NCBI RefSeq assembly: GCF_003020115.1
Contig: NZ_PYFX01000005.1
Coordinates: forward strand, 310,001 to 374,000
Direction of reading: 5' to 3'
Length of the DNA stretch: 64,000 nucleotides
Source: Bradyrhizobium sp. MOS002
GTDB taxonomy: Bacteria > Pseudomonadota > Alphaproteobacteria > Rhizobiales > Xanthobacteraceae
The position numbers and the translations under genes are program-made. The notes under the pieces are model-generated. The model was not told the DNA's origin. It worked only from the letters and a program-made list of their open reading frames with translations, and did no database searches. Shown piece after piece: positions 25,174 through 35,114 of this stretch (positions within the stretch are counted from its first letter, which is position 1; the number at the start of each line of letters is the position of its first letter).

Positions 25174-26463
25174 CTACGACGCCTTGCGATGCGGGGCTGA
25201 CCCGCGCCCCGACCGGCCCTTCAGCTTCTTCAGCAGCGGCCCGAGCAGCGAGCGCTTCGGCTTCTTCACCTCGCCGCGCCCGGCGAGGCGGTTCGCCATG
25301 TTCTGGAACAGCTCGGTGGTGCGGTGGCTCTTCGAGACCTCCGCGATCATCTGGCCGTTGTTGGCCGCGGTCGAGAACAGCTTCGAATCGAACGGGATCA
25401 CCGCGATCGGCTGGCTCTCCATGGTCTTGGCGAAGGCCTTGACCTCGATCTCTGCCCGCTTGGGCATGCCGACCTGGTTGATGCAGTAGAGCGGTGGCCG
25501 GTCGTTCGGCCGCGCCGCCTTCAACACGTTCAGCATGTTCTTGGTGTTGCGCAGGTTCGCAAGATCGGGCTCGGCCACGATCACGATGTCGTCCGCGTTG
25601 ACCAGCGCACGCCGCGTCCAGCCCGACCATTGATGGGGGACGTCGAGCACGATGCAGGGCGTGGTCATGCGCAGCGTGTCGAACACCGCGTCGAAGGCCT
25701 CCGCGCCAAAATCGTAGACGCGGTCAAGGGTAGCTGGCGCAGCAAGGAGGCTGAGCCGCTCGGTGCATTTCGAGAGCAGACGCTCCATCAGGGCCGTGTC
25801 CGGCCGATCCTGCGACAGCACCGCATTGGCGATGCCCTGCACCGGGTCCTGGTTGTAGTCGAGACCCGCGGTGCCGAAGGCGAGGTCGAGATCGATCACG
25901 ACGGAATCGAGCGCGAGGTCGCGGGCGATGGTCCAGGCCACATTGTGCGCGACGGTGGAGGCGCCGACACCGCCCTTGGCGCCGACCACCGCGATGACGC
26001 GGCCGGTGATGATGGTTTCCGACGCCGAGAACAGGCTGCAGATCGAGCGAACGACGTCGAGCGTCTCGACCGGTCCCACCACATAGTCGTTGACGCCGCG
26101 GCGGACCAGCTCGCGATAGGGCGCGGTGTCGTTGGGATTGCCGATCACGACCACACGGGTGCCGGGATCGCAGACGCCGGCGAGGTCGTCGAGGCCCTCA
26201 AGGATGTCGCGCGTGCCGTCGGATTCGATCACGATGACGTTCGGCGTCGGCATCGTTTCATAGACTTCGATTGCCGCAGCTAAGCCACCGTCCTTGGCGG
26301 TAAGATGCGCCTTGGCGAGACGGCGATCCTGCCCGGCCGCGGTCACCGCGGCGAGCGTCTGCTCGGTCTCGCAAAAGGCCTGCACGGAGATGCGAGGAAC
26401 CGGCGCAATGTGTTCCTCGGGGTGTTGCGGATCGTCCGCTTCTTCGTCGTGGACGCGTGTCAT
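25174..26463 (-). CDS. cpaE: Pilus assembly ATPase-like protein CpaE (TadZ)
   Basis: The 429-residue protein has an N-terminal receiver-like domain (about residues 25-145, VIVIESDG, VVVIGNPND) without a clear phosphorylation site, then a MinD/ParA-like ATPase domain with deviant Walker A GAKGGVGAS at residues 161-169. CpaE/TadZ localises the Tad secretion machine, often to a cell pole. The C-terminal 30 residues are strongly basic. It overlaps cpaD by 4 bp in the cpaB-C-D-E order. Confidence 0.9.
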   Translation of the reverse strand: MTRVHDEEADDPQHPEEHIAPVPRISVQAFCETEQTLAAVTAAGQDRRLAKAHLTAKDGGLAAAIEVYETMPTPNVIVIESDGTRDILEGLDDLAGVCDPGTRVVVIGNPNDTAPYRELVRRGVNDYVVGPVETLDVVRSICSLFSASETIITGRVIAVVGAKGGVGASTVAHNVAWTIARDLALDSVVIDLDLAFGTAGLDYNQDPVQGIANAVLSQDRPDTALMERLLSKCTERLSLLAAPATLDRVYDFGAEAFDAVFDTLRMTTPCIVLDVPHQWSGWTRRALVNADDIVIVAEPDLANLRNTKNMLNVLKAARPNDRPPLYCINQVGMPKRAEIEVKAFAKTMESQPIAVIPFDSKLFSTAANNGQMIAEVSKSHRTTELFQNMANRLAGRGEVKKPKRSLLGPLLKKLKGRSGRGSAPHRKAS

Positions 26464-27194
26464 CTGCCTGTGTCGCTGAGTTTGGCCTTGTCGGCGTCTG
26501 GATTCATGGTCGCGATCGGCGTGCCCTTGCGATAGCGCTCGAACGCCATGTCACGCCGTGCGTTGTAGGCCGGCGTCTCGGACCGCGGCTGCTCGAGGTC
26601 GGCCGGATTGTCGATCATTGCCGCGAGGTTGCGCTGGGTGGCGCAGCCCAGATTGAAATAGGGCCGGTTCTCGTTGTAGCCGGGGTCGAGGATGGAGGGG
26701 CCGATATCTTCCGGCCACAGCCCGCAGGGGCCCGCGACCGCGGCGATCCGGGAATAGCTCAGGCGGATGGTGGGCAGCAGTCCGGGATCCTCGGGCCGAT
26801 AGGGGTGCTGGACGATGGCACGGGAGGGCACGCCGCCGGATGCGAGCAATGAACGGATTTCGTGATAGGTCGCTGCCGCCGCGCGCGAATTCGCGGCGTT
26901 GACGGGGACGTCGACGACGACCGAGCCGGTGCCTTCGCGCACCCAGTCCCGGGCAATGCCGGCGACGTCCGCGTGCTGCGCGGCCGAGAGGCCGCCGCGA
27001 GCCTTGCCGACGAAGATCACGATCGACTTCTTGGCTTCCTCGACCGCGATCGGGTGACGTTGGCGATAGTCGGTCGGGACCGTCTGGGTGACGATCTCGC
27101 CGGTGGTGTTGCAGGCGCCCAGCACGACGGAGAGCCCCGTCAGTGCCAGCGCGACGCTCAACTTGCGACGTCGATCGGCCATGGTCTTCGTCAT
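26460..27194 (-). CDS. cpaD: Pilus assembly lipoprotein CpaD
   Basis: The product is a CpaD-family lipoprotein of about 244 residues with a basic n-region (ADRRRKLS), a hydrophobic core, and lipobox VLGAC (Cys28). SIVIFVGKARGGLSAAQ and GCATQRNLAAMIDNPADL follow. CpaD is an outer-membrane partner of the CpaC secretin. I chose ATG 27194, which has GAGGGGATGA upstream and gives a normal signal length. An ATG at 27248, in a TGATG overlap with the cpaC stop, would give an unusually long signal but favours coupling. Confidence 0.85.
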   Translation of the reverse strand: MTKTMADRRRKLSVALALTGLSVVLGACNTTGEIVTQTVPTDYRQRHPIAVEEAKKSIVIFVGKARGGLSAAQHADVAGIARDWVREGTGSVVVDVPVNAANSRAAAATYHEIRSLLASGGVPSRAIVQHPYRPEDPGLLPTIRLSYSRIAAVAGPCGLWPEDIGPSILDPGYNENRPYFNLGCATQRNLAAMIDNPADLEQPRSETPAYNARRDMAFERYRKGTPIATMNPDADKAKLSDTGR

Positions 27195-27247
27195 CGCTTC
27201 ATCCCCTCGTGCCCCGTCTCTCGCCTTCCCAAGCCGTCCGTTCGTCA

Positions 27248-28768
27248 TCAGTCGATGATGAAGCCGAAATCACCGGGCGTGCCCGCGATCGGGTCGACGC
27301 GGCGCGCGATGCCATAGAGGCGGTTCATGCGGCCGAGCAGCGCCGTCTGGGCGTCAGACGCCGGCGCGAAGCCGTCGTCGGGCCGGGACAGTTCCTTCTG
27401 AGCCACCGCGCGCACCACATAGGGGGTCACGATCACCATCAGCTCGGTCTCGTTGTTGACGAAGTCCTGGCTGCGGAACAGCGCGCCGATGATCGGCACC
27501 TGGTCGACGCCGGGCAGGCCGTTGATCGCTTGTTTGGTCTGCTGCTGGATCAGGCCGGCCATCGCCATCGAGCCGCCCGAGGGAATTTCCAGCGTCGTTT
27601 CGGCGCGGCGGGTCTGGATCGAGGGGATGGTGATCGAGTTGGTCGAATTCGAGGACAGCGCCTGGGTAACCGTGATGGCGCTCTGGTTCGACAGCTCGGA
27701 CACCTCGGTCATCACGCGCAGGCTGATCCGACCCTCGCTCAGCACGACCGGAGTGAAGTTCAGGGAGATGCCGAACTTCTTGTAGGTGATCTGGGTGGTG
27801 CAAACGTGGGTGACGGGATCGCAGGCATAGCCCGACGGAATGGGGAATTCGCCGCCGGCGATGAAGGTCGCGGATTCGCCGGAGATCGCGGTCAGGCTCG
27901 GCTCGGCGAGCGTGCGCATGACACCGGCACTTTCCATCGCGCGCATCGTGGCGCTGACGGTCGCGAAGCCCTTGGTGAGGCCGGCCACACCTAATCCGTT
28001 GTTGCTGACGATCGGTCCGCCGCTCACCGAGAACGGGTTCGAATTGTTGAAGTTCACCACCGCGGTGCCGGCGTTCAGGCTGGCGCTGAGATCGACGCCC
28101 AACTGCTTGACGATATCGCGGCGCACTTCGCCGACCACGACCTTGAGCATCACCTGGTCGCGGCCGCGCACGACGATGTTGTTGACCACCTTCTCGGAGC
28201 CGCCGACCAGTTTGGCGGCGACGTCGCCGGCCTGCTGGGCCTCGACCGGGCTCGACACCGAGCCGGTCAGCATCACGCTGTCGCCGACGCCTTCGATCTG
28301 CACGCCCGGCAGCGACTGGCGCAGCGCCGTGCGCATGCCGTTGAGATCGCGCTTCACCGCGATGTCGTAGGCGGCGACCTGCTGGCCGTCGGCGGCGAAG
28401 AACACGACGTTGGTCTGGCCGACCTGTCCGCCGATGATATAGGCGCGTTGGGCCGAGCGGATCACGGCATTGGCGATCTTGGGATCGGCGACCAGCACGT
28501 CCTTGACGTCGCGCGGCAGGTCGATCACGGCGGACTTGCCGACGCCGAGCGACAGGAAGCGCGTCTTCGCCGGCGCGATCGTCCCGACCGGCGATACATC
28601 GAGATCCGCTGCCTGCATCGGCGCCTGGTCGCCGACCGGCGCATCCGCGGCGCTGACGACAGCGGGGACTGCGAGGAGCCCCAGTATCAGCATCGTCCCC
28701 GTCCAGACCGAGCGCGCGCGGTTCCCCCGAATGCGCATGCCCGTCCGATCATCCCCAAAGTTCATCAT
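27248..28768 (-). CDS. cpaC: Pilus assembly secretin CpaC (RcpA)
   Basis: The 506-residue protein has a signal peptide, an N-terminal BON/N0-like region (KTRFLSLGVGKSAVIDLPRDVKDVLVADPKIANAV), and a C-terminal secretin domain with VLSEGRISLRVMTEVSEL, ETTLEIPSGGSMAMAGLIQ and LPGVDQVPIIGALFRS. It forms the outer-membrane channel of the Tad pilus system. It lies 7 bp downstream of cpaB and its stop overlaps a possible cpaD start. Two adjacent ATG codons exist (28768, 28765). Confidence 0.92.
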   Translation of the reverse strand: MMNFGDDRTGMRIRGNRARSVWTGTMLILGLLAVPAVVSAADAPVGDQAPMQAADLDVSPVGTIAPAKTRFLSLGVGKSAVIDLPRDVKDVLVADPKIANAVIRSAQRAYIIGGQVGQTNVVFFAADGQQVAAYDIAVKRDLNGMRTALRQSLPGVQIEGVGDSVMLTGSVSSPVEAQQAGDVAAKLVGGSEKVVNNIVVRGRDQVMLKVVVGEVRRDIVKQLGVDLSASLNAGTAVVNFNNSNPFSVSGGPIVSNNGLGVAGLTKGFATVSATMRAMESAGVMRTLAEPSLTAISGESATFIAGGEFPIPSGYACDPVTHVCTTQITYKKFGISLNFTPVVLSEGRISLRVMTEVSELSNQSAITVTQALSSNSTNSITIPSIQTRRAETTLEIPSGGSMAMAGLIQQQTKQAINGLPGVDQVPIIGALFRSQDFVNNETELMVIVTPYVVRAVAQKELSRPDDGFAPASDAQTALLGRMNRLYGIARRVDPIAGTPGDFGFIID

Positions 28769-28775
28769 GTCCCCA

Positions 28776-29579
28776 TCACTTCTGTGACGTCAGTTGCCGC
28801 GCCTGTACGCCGTAGCGGATCACGTTGACCCCGCCGCTCCGCTTGCTCGCCTGGTCCTCGGGCGCGCTGTCGACCGAGTTGGCATCGACGATGCTGCGCA
28901 GCGCGAGTGTCAGCGTGCCGCCCTGGCGCGCCGCCGATAGCGTGCCGACCTGGTCGGGCTTGAGCTCGAGCGTGACGGTCCTGCCGACGACGGCGTTCTG
29001 GCCGTCCTTTTCCTTCGGCGCCTGGTCGATCGCGAGCACGCGGATATTGGTCAGGATCGCCTCGGACAGGATGAGGTCGTTACCGCCGGCCCCGTCAGGA
29101 TTCTTCAGGCGGCGGGTCAGCACGATGTCGACGCGGTCGTTCGGCAGGATGAAGCCGCCGGCGGCAGTCTCGGCTGAAATCTCGGTGGAGACGGCGCGCA
29201 TGCCCGACGGCAGGATCGCGGCCATGAAGCCGGAGCCGTCGGCCTTGACGAGCTTCTGCTCGCGAATCGGTTCGCCCTGCATCAACGGCACGCGCGCGAT
29301 CGAGCCTGCGATCTGGGTCTGGGCCTCGGGCCTGTTGTCGCGGCGGATGAAGGCGCTGCTCGCGGTCGCTGACGGCCAGACCTGCCATTGCAGGTCCTCG
29401 GGCTTCACGGCTTGACCGAGCTGGATATCGTTCTTGGCGACCAGGACCTCGACCGTCGGCAGCTTTTCGGCGACGGGGAGAACGGGCGCGGGCTTGTTGT
29501 CATAGCCGCTCGCCAGATACGCGGCGACGCCGCCGGCGCCCAGCGCGATGACGAGAACGACAATGCGTGCGGTGTTCAT
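28776..29579 (-). CDS. cpaB: Pilus assembly periplasmic protein CpaB (RcpC)
   Basis: The 267-residue protein has one N-terminal membrane helix (RIVVLVIALGAGGVAAYLASG), a SAF/beta-clip domain (PTVEVLVAKNDIQLGQAVKPEDLQWQ), and the RcpC region with RAVSTEISAETAAGGFILPNDRVDIVLTRR. CpaB works with the CpaC secretin in the periplasm. It is the first gene of the leftward cpaBCDE run. The pilin (flp), prepilin peptidase (cpaA) and TadE/G genes that usually precede it are absent. Confidence 0.9.
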   Translation of the reverse strand: MNTARIVVLVIALGAGGVAAYLASGYDNKPAPVLPVAEKLPTVEVLVAKNDIQLGQAVKPEDLQWQVWPSATASSAFIRRDNRPEAQTQIAGSIARVPLMQGEPIREQKLVKADGSGFMAAILPSGMRAVSTEISAETAAGGFILPNDRVDIVLTRRLKNPDGAGGNDLILSEAILTNIRVLAIDQAPKEKDGQNAVVGRTVTLELKPDQVGTLSAARQGGTLTLALRSIVDANSVDSAPEDQASKRSGGVNVIRYGVQARQLTSQK

Positions 29580-29957
29580 ACGCTTCTACTCTACGCGGGG
29601 CACTCGAACCGCACCTGGCGGGTTCCCCAACGTCGATGAGTAGGCAGTAAAAGTATAAGGGGTGTTGCGAGGCCGAATGTGATCGCCGGCCGCGCTGTGG
29701 TCTTTCGGCAGATGGTGAACGTCGCGTTAGCCGGTCGGCCACTGGCCCCGTAGTTTCACGCAGTCGCGGCCCGTGCGTTCGAACGATGCGCGCCGCGTCA
29801 TGGTGAATGTGTGGTTAGTGATGTGTGAGGTGATGCCGCGCATGCATCGCGTAGCCCGGATGGAGCGAAGCGCAATCCGGGACTGCTGAATGTGGTGTGG
29901 CATCCCGGATTTCGCTGCGCTCCATCCGGGCTACGGGCTACGGGCTACAGCCGGCGA
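29580..29957. repeat. cpaB upstream region with palindromic repeat, family D (copy D1 at 29851-29948)
   Basis: This 378-bp gap upstream of cpaB and downstream of gshB has no credible gene. Its right part (29851-29948) is a repeat that begins GTAGCCCGGATGGAGCGAAG and ends with the inverse form CGCTCCATCCGGGCTAC, where CGGGCTA is repeated three times by apparent slippage. The rest (29580-29850) should hold the cpaB promoter; an AT-richer part near 29640-29665 is the only feature I see. Confidence 0.75.
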
Positions 29958-30902
29958 TTACTTCGCCCGCTTCTGCTCGATCACGTCCCAGAGCTTTGCG
30001 GCAACGTCCGGTCCGCCGAGTCGTGCGATGGCGCGGATGCCGGTCGGCGAGGTCACGTTGATCTCGGTGAGGTTGCCGTTGATGACGTCGATGCCGACGA
30101 ACAACAGCCCGCGCTCGCGCAGCGCCGGGCCGACGGTGGCGCAGATCTCGCGCTCGCGCGGCGTGAGCTCGGTCTCCTGCGCTGCGCCGCCACGCACCAT
30201 GTTGGAGCGGAGGTCGTCGGCGGCGGGCACGCGATTCACTGCGCCGGCGAACTCGCCGTTGATCAGGATGATGCGCTTGTCGCCGTGCTTTACCTCGGGG
30301 ATGAACTGCTGGATCACCCAGGGCTCCCTGAAGGTCACCGAGAACATGTCGAACAGCGAGCCGAAATTCATGTCCTGCGGCATCACGCGGAACACGGCCG
30401 CGCCGCCGTGGCCGTGCAGCGGCTTCATGACGACGGCGCCATGCCTGTCGCGAAACGCGTTGATCTCGTCGAGGTCGCGCGAGATCAGCGTCGGCGGCAT
30501 CAGCTGCGGAAAGTTCATCACGAACAGCTTCTCCGGCGCGTTGCGCACGGAGGCGGGATCGTTGACGACGAGCGTCTTCGGATGGATGCGCTCGAGAAGG
30601 TGCGTCGAGGTGATGTAGGCGAGGTCGAACGGCGGATCCTGGCGCAGCAGCACCACGTCGAAGCCGTTGAGCGCCTCGCGCCTGGGTTCGCCCAGGGTGA
30701 AATGATCGCCGGGCTCGTCGCGCACGGTGAGCAGCTGAACGGGAGCGACGATCTCCTCGCCGACCATCGAGAGCTTGTCGGGCGTGTAATAGGACAGGCC
30801 GTGGCCGCGCTTCTGCGCCTCCAGGAGCAGCGCAAAGGTGGAATCGCCCTTGATGTTGATGCGGGCGATGGGGTCCATCTGGACGGCGACGTTCAGTTTC
30901 AT
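29958..30902 (-). CDS. gshB: Glutathione synthetase
   Basis: The 314-residue protein begins MKLNVAVQMDPIARINIKGD and has the ATP-grasp elements VVMKPLHGHGGAAVFRV and FVGIDVINGNLTEINVTSPTG. GshB joins gamma-glutamylcysteine and glycine to make glutathione in the cytosol. The length matches the bacterial family. I chose ATG 30902 because it gives the canonical N-terminus. It follows yraN by 10 bp, so rsmI-yraN-gshB is probably one operon. Confidence 0.96.
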   Translation of the reverse strand: MKLNVAVQMDPIARINIKGDSTFALLLEAQKRGHGLSYYTPDKLSMVGEEIVAPVQLLTVRDEPGDHFTLGEPRREALNGFDVVLLRQDPPFDLAYITSTHLLERIHPKTLVVNDPASVRNAPEKLFVMNFPQLMPPTLISRDLDEINAFRDRHGAVVMKPLHGHGGAAVFRVMPQDMNFGSLFDMFSVTFREPWVIQQFIPEVKHGDKRIILINGEFAGAVNRVPAADDLRSNMVRGGAAQETELTPREREICATVGPALRERGLLFVGIDVINGNLTEINVTSPTGIRAIARLGGPDVAAKLWDVIEQKRAK

Positions 30903-30912
30903 GGTCTGCCTT

Positions 30913-31300
30913 TCAGGTCGAGGCGTCGAATGCCGCCAACACATGGCGTGGAAGTCGTTTCGGCGCAATCAGCATGGCGTCGAATCGCAATTCGAATTCG
31001 GCATGCTCGGGATGCGCGACCAGCCAGCCTTGCGCGGCGTCGATGATGCGCTGCTGCTGGCGCGGCGTCACGGCGAAGGCGGCGTCGTCCAGCGTCGCGC
31101 GCGCCTTGACCTCGACGAAGGCGATCAGATTGCGGCGGCGCGCCACGATGTCGATCTCGCCATGCGGCGTGCGGAAGCGTTTGGCGAGGATGCGGTAGCC
31201 CTTGGCCATGAGATAGGCCGCGGCGCGGCTTTCCGCGGAGATGCCGGTGCGAAACGCGGCGACGCGCTCTGGAGAGGCGATTTTCGGTTCCGCCGGAGCC

Positions 31301-31314
<14 letters not shown>
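30913..31314 (-). CDS. yraN: YraN family (UPF0102) putative endonuclease-fold protein
   Basis: The 133-residue protein shows the UPF0102 pattern: GISAESRAAAYLMAKGYRILAKRFRTPHGEIDIVARRRNLIAFVEVKARA. The GEIDIV and FVEVKAR segments correspond to the D-(E/Q)xK metal site of restriction-endonuclease-like folds. The biological role is unproven. I chose ATG 31314 (MAKTEAP), which overlaps the end of rsmI by 14 bp. The rsmI-yraN pairing with a divergent LpoA-like gene is also found in gammaproteobacteria. Confidence 0.9.
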
Positions 31315-32251
<937 letters not shown>

Positions 32252-32267
32252 AATCAAACGAACTTAG

Positions 32268-32313
32268 GCATGATCCCCGGGACTGGGAACCGGTCCCCGG
32301 AAAAAGATCGTGC
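32268..32313. repeat. Palindromic repeat, family F (divergent copy F1)
   Basis: The sequence begins GCATGATCC and ends AGATCGTGC, with an imperfect inverted repeat across a 46-bp span. It resembles the better copies at 46179-46223 and 47657-47701. It lies just upstream of rsmI in the 314-bp divergent gap to the LpoA-like gene. The rest of the gap has an AT-rich stretch (about 32490-32533) that probably contains the rightward promoter. Confidence 0.55.
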
Positions 32314-32565
32314 CTGGGGTAAGGGGCGAGGCAAGAGGCGAAGAGGACTGGAATGTGATCCATGCGGCATCACATTTCCCGAGGGAATGTAGCGTCAGCG
32401 CCATATTCGCGGCGGAAACGCCGCCTTGATGTTGGGTGACGGACGGCGGACAGCTAACCAGAACTTGAGGGGAAGCCGCGTTAAGCGGGCATTATCCTTT
32501 TGTTTGAGTTAACTATTTGCCGACAATATGCCTGAATCCACGGCTGGTGTCGTGGAAAGAATATC

Positions 32566-33858
32566 GTGAGCGGCTGGCGACGGTCGGTCAGAAGAGAAGC
32601 TGCCATGCTCGGCCCGCGTGATCCCAGATCTTCCGTTTCGGAGGAGTCTCCCGTTCAGGGGCCCCGGTACTCAGGGGCGACCCGGCGAAGCGCGCTCGGC
32701 CTGTTGCTCGGCGCGCCGCTGCTGTCGGCCTGCGCCGGCGTGCAGCAGAGCCTGAGCCAGTTCTCCAATCCGTTCAGCAGTTCCTCTCCGCCCCCGGCCC
32801 AGCCGGCCGGCCCGCCGCAACAGGCGACGACCGCCGGCACCGGCGGGGTGAAGGTTGCCGTGATCCTGCCGCTCTCGGCATCGGGCAATGCCGGCCTCGC
32901 CGCGCAGTCGATGCGCAACGCCGCCGAGATGGCGCTGGCCGAGTTCCAGAATCCCAACATCCAGCTTCTGATCAAGGACGACAATGGCAGCCCGCAGGGC
33001 GCGCAGGCGAGTGCGCAGCAGGCGGTCGACGAGGGCGCCGAGATCATCCTGGGGCCGCTGTTCGCGCAATCAGTGCCGGCGGTGGCGCAGATCGCGCGCA
33101 CGCGCGGCATCCCGGTGATGGCATTCTCGACCGATTCCAGCATCGCCGGGCGCGGTGTCTATCTGCTGAGCTTCCTGCCGGAGTCCGACGTCAACCGCAT
33201 CGTCGAATATTCCGCCAGCATCGGAAAGCGTTCCGTCGCCGTGCTCGTGCCCGACAATGCCTATGGCAACGTGGTCGAGGCTGCGGTGAAGGCGGCGGTG
33301 CCGCGCCGCGGCGGGCGCATCGTCGCGTTCGAGAAATACGGCTCTGATCGCGCCACGCCGGCCCGGACCGTGGCGCAGCAGCTCGGCAGCGCCGATGCGC
33401 TGTTCATCGCCGACGATGGCGATGCCGTCGTCGCGGTCGCCGATGCGATGAGCGCGGCGGGTGCGAACCTGCGCAATATCCAGCTGCTCGGCACCGGCCT
33501 GTGGGACAGTCCGCGCGTCTATGCCAGCTCAAGCTTGCAAGGCGGTCTCTACGCCGCGCCGGATCCGGCCGGCTTCCGCGCCTTTTCCGGCCGCTATCGC
33601 ACCAAATACGGCGCCGAGCCGATCCGCACGGCCACGCTCGCCTATGATGCGGTTGCTCTGGTCGCGGCGCTGGCGCGTACGCAAGGCACCACGCGCTTCT
33701 CGCCGGACGTGCTCACCAATCCTTCCGGCTTCGCCGGCATCGACGGCCTGTTCCGCTTCCGCGCCGACGGCACGAACGAGCGGGGCTTGGCGGTGATGAA
33801 GGTGACGACCGGCGGCGGCGTGGCCGTGGCGGGCTCGCCGAAGAGTTTTGGGGCTTGA
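32566..33858 (+). CDS. LpoA-like penicillin-binding protein activator lipoprotein
   Basis: The 430-residue protein has a twin-arginine-like, lipobox-bearing signal (TRRSALGLLLGAPLLSAC, Cys56), a Pro/Ser-rich linker, and a type I periplasmic-binding fold (VAVILPLSASGNAGLAAQSMRNAAEMAL, ILGPLFAQSVPAVAQIARTRGIPVMAF). This is the C-terminal half of E. coli LpoA (YraM/LppC), which stimulates PBP1a at the outer membrane; the N-terminal TPR half is absent. The rsmI-yraN context supports the link. GTG 32566 has GGAAAG upstream; ATG 32605 is an alternative. Confidence 0.82.
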   Translation: MSGWRRSVRREAAMLGPRDPRSSVSEESPVQGPRYSGATRRSALGLLLGAPLLSACAGVQQSLSQFSNPFSSSSPPPAQPAGPPQQATTAGTGGVKVAVILPLSASGNAGLAAQSMRNAAEMALAEFQNPNIQLLIKDDNGSPQGAQASAQQAVDEGAEIILGPLFAQSVPAVAQIARTRGIPVMAFSTDSSIAGRGVYLLSFLPESDVNRIVEYSASIGKRSVAVLVPDNAYGNVVEAAVKAAVPRRGGRIVAFEKYGSDRATPARTVAQQLGSADALFIADDGDAVVAVADAMSAAGANLRNIQLLGTGLWDSPRVYASSSLQGGLYAAPDPAGFRAFSGRYRTKYGAEPIRTATLAYDAVALVAALARTQGTTRFSPDVLTNPSGFAGIDGLFRFRADGTNERGLAVMKVTTGGGVAVAGSPKSFGA

Positions 33859-33865
33859 TCGCTTC

Positions 33866-33950
33866 GTAGCCCGGATGGAGCGCAGCGCAATCCGGGACGG
33901 TCTCACCACGCGGACAGAACCCGGATTGCGCTCTGCTCCATCCGGGCTAC
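33866..33950. repeat. Palindromic repeat, family D (copy D2)
   Basis: This 85-bp element begins GTAGCCCGGATGGAGCG and ends CTCCATCCGGGCTAC, so its ends are inverted repeats, and a second inner pair AATCCGGG/CCCGGATT lies within. It fills the gap between the convergent stops of the LpoA-like gene (33858) and hemW (33960). Other copies are at 29851-29948 and 57723-57806. Confidence 0.88.
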
Positions 33951-33959
33951 GAGATCTCG

Positions 33960-35114
33960 CTACGCCGCCAGATCCGCAACCACCGCGTCCAGCACCGGAA
34001 AACCGCTGCTGGTCACGCGCAGCCGTCCCGTTGCATCCACCGTGATCGCGCCCTCTTCGCGCAGCAGCGTGATGCGCTTGGGATCGAGCGAGCGGCCTGA
34101 CAACGCACGGTAGCGCTCGGGGTCGATGCCCTCGACGAGGCGCAACCCCATCAGCAAGAATTCGTCGGCGCGCTCCTCGCTGTTGAGGAGATCGTCGGTG
34201 ACGACGCCGTGCCCGTTGGTCTCGACCCGCATCAGCCAGGCTTCGGGACGCTTCTCGGTGGCGGTCGCGTGCCTGATACCGTCGATGTCGAGCCGGCCAT
34301 GGGCACCGGGGCCGATGCCGGCATATTCCTCGCCGCGCCAGTAGACCAGATTGTGCCGGCACTCGGCGCCGCGCCGCGCGTGATTTGAAATCTCGTAGGC
34401 GGGCAGGCCGAGCTTGTCGCAGGTCTCCTGCGTGACGTCGTAGAGCGCGCGTGCGATCGCTTCATCCGGCGTCTTCAGCTTGCCGGCCTGATGCAGGCCG
34501 AAGAACGGCGTGCCCTCTTCTATCGTCAATTGATAGAGCGACAGATGCTCGGCCGCCTCCTCGATCGCGAGATGCAATTCATCTGCCCACATCGCCGGCG
34601 TCTGGTCGGGACGGGCGTAGATCAGGTCGAACGAATAACGATCGAACGAGCGGCGCGCGATGGCGACCGCGTCGAGCGCCTCGCGCGCGCTGTGCATGCG
34701 GCCCAGCGCTTTCAGCGAGGCGTCGTCGAGCGCCTGCACGCCGAGCGAGACGCGGTTGACGCCGGCGGTGCGATAACCGGCAAAGCGCGTGGCTTCGACG
34801 CTGGTCGGGTTAGCCTCCAGCGTGACTTCGACGTCTTTCGCCACCGTCCAGTGCTTGCCGATGGCGTCGAGCACAGCGCCGACGGTTGCAGGCTGCATCA
34901 GCGAGGGCGTACCGCCGCCGAGAAAGATCGCGGTGACTTCGCGGCCGGGCGCGCGCTCGGCGGTCGCAGCGATCTCGCGCGCGAAAGCCGACGCGAAGCG
35001 CGGCTCGTCGATCGCGGTGTGGCGGACATGGCTGTTGAAGTCGCAATAGGGGCACTTCGACAGGCAGAACGGCCAGTGCACGTAGACGCCGAATGCTTCC
35101 TTAGCGCGGCTCAA
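33960..35114 (-). CDS. hemW: Radical SAM haem chaperone HemW (coproporphyrinogen III oxidase-like)
   Basis: The 384-residue protein has the radical SAM cluster CLSKCPYC (Cys17, 21, 24), the SAM-binding IFLGGGTPSLM motif and the HemW C-terminal domain. The residues expected for true HemN activity are not obvious. Together with its position after rdgB this supports HemW, a haem-binding protein that delivers haem to membrane enzymes. Its ATG at 35114 overlaps the end of rdgB by 14 bp in the rph-rdgB-hemW run. Confidence 0.93.
   Translation of the reverse strand: MSRAKEAFGVYVHWPFCLSKCPYCDFNSHVRHTAIDEPRFASAFAREIAATAERAPGREVTAIFLGGGTPSLMQPATVGAVLDAIGKHWTVAKDVEVTLEANPTSVEATRFAGYRTAGVNRVSLGVQALDDASLKALGRMHSAREALDAVAIARRSFDRYSFDLIYARPDQTPAMWADELHLAIEEAAEHLSLYQLTIEEGTPFFGLHQAGKLKTPDEAIARALYDVTQETCDKLGLPAYEISNHARRGAECRHNLVYWRGEEYAGIGPGAHGRLDIDGIRHATATEKRPEAWLMRVETNGHGVVTDDLLNSEERADEFLLMGLRLVEGIDPERYRALSGRSLDPKRITLLREEGAITVDATGRLRVTSSGFPVLDAVVADLAA

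Noticed and set aside
23840..29579. Type IVa pilus or type II secretion instead of Tad
   Set aside because: cpaB (SAF/RcpC), cpaD and cpaE (TadZ) are specific to Tad systems; there are no pilM-Q or gsp genes.
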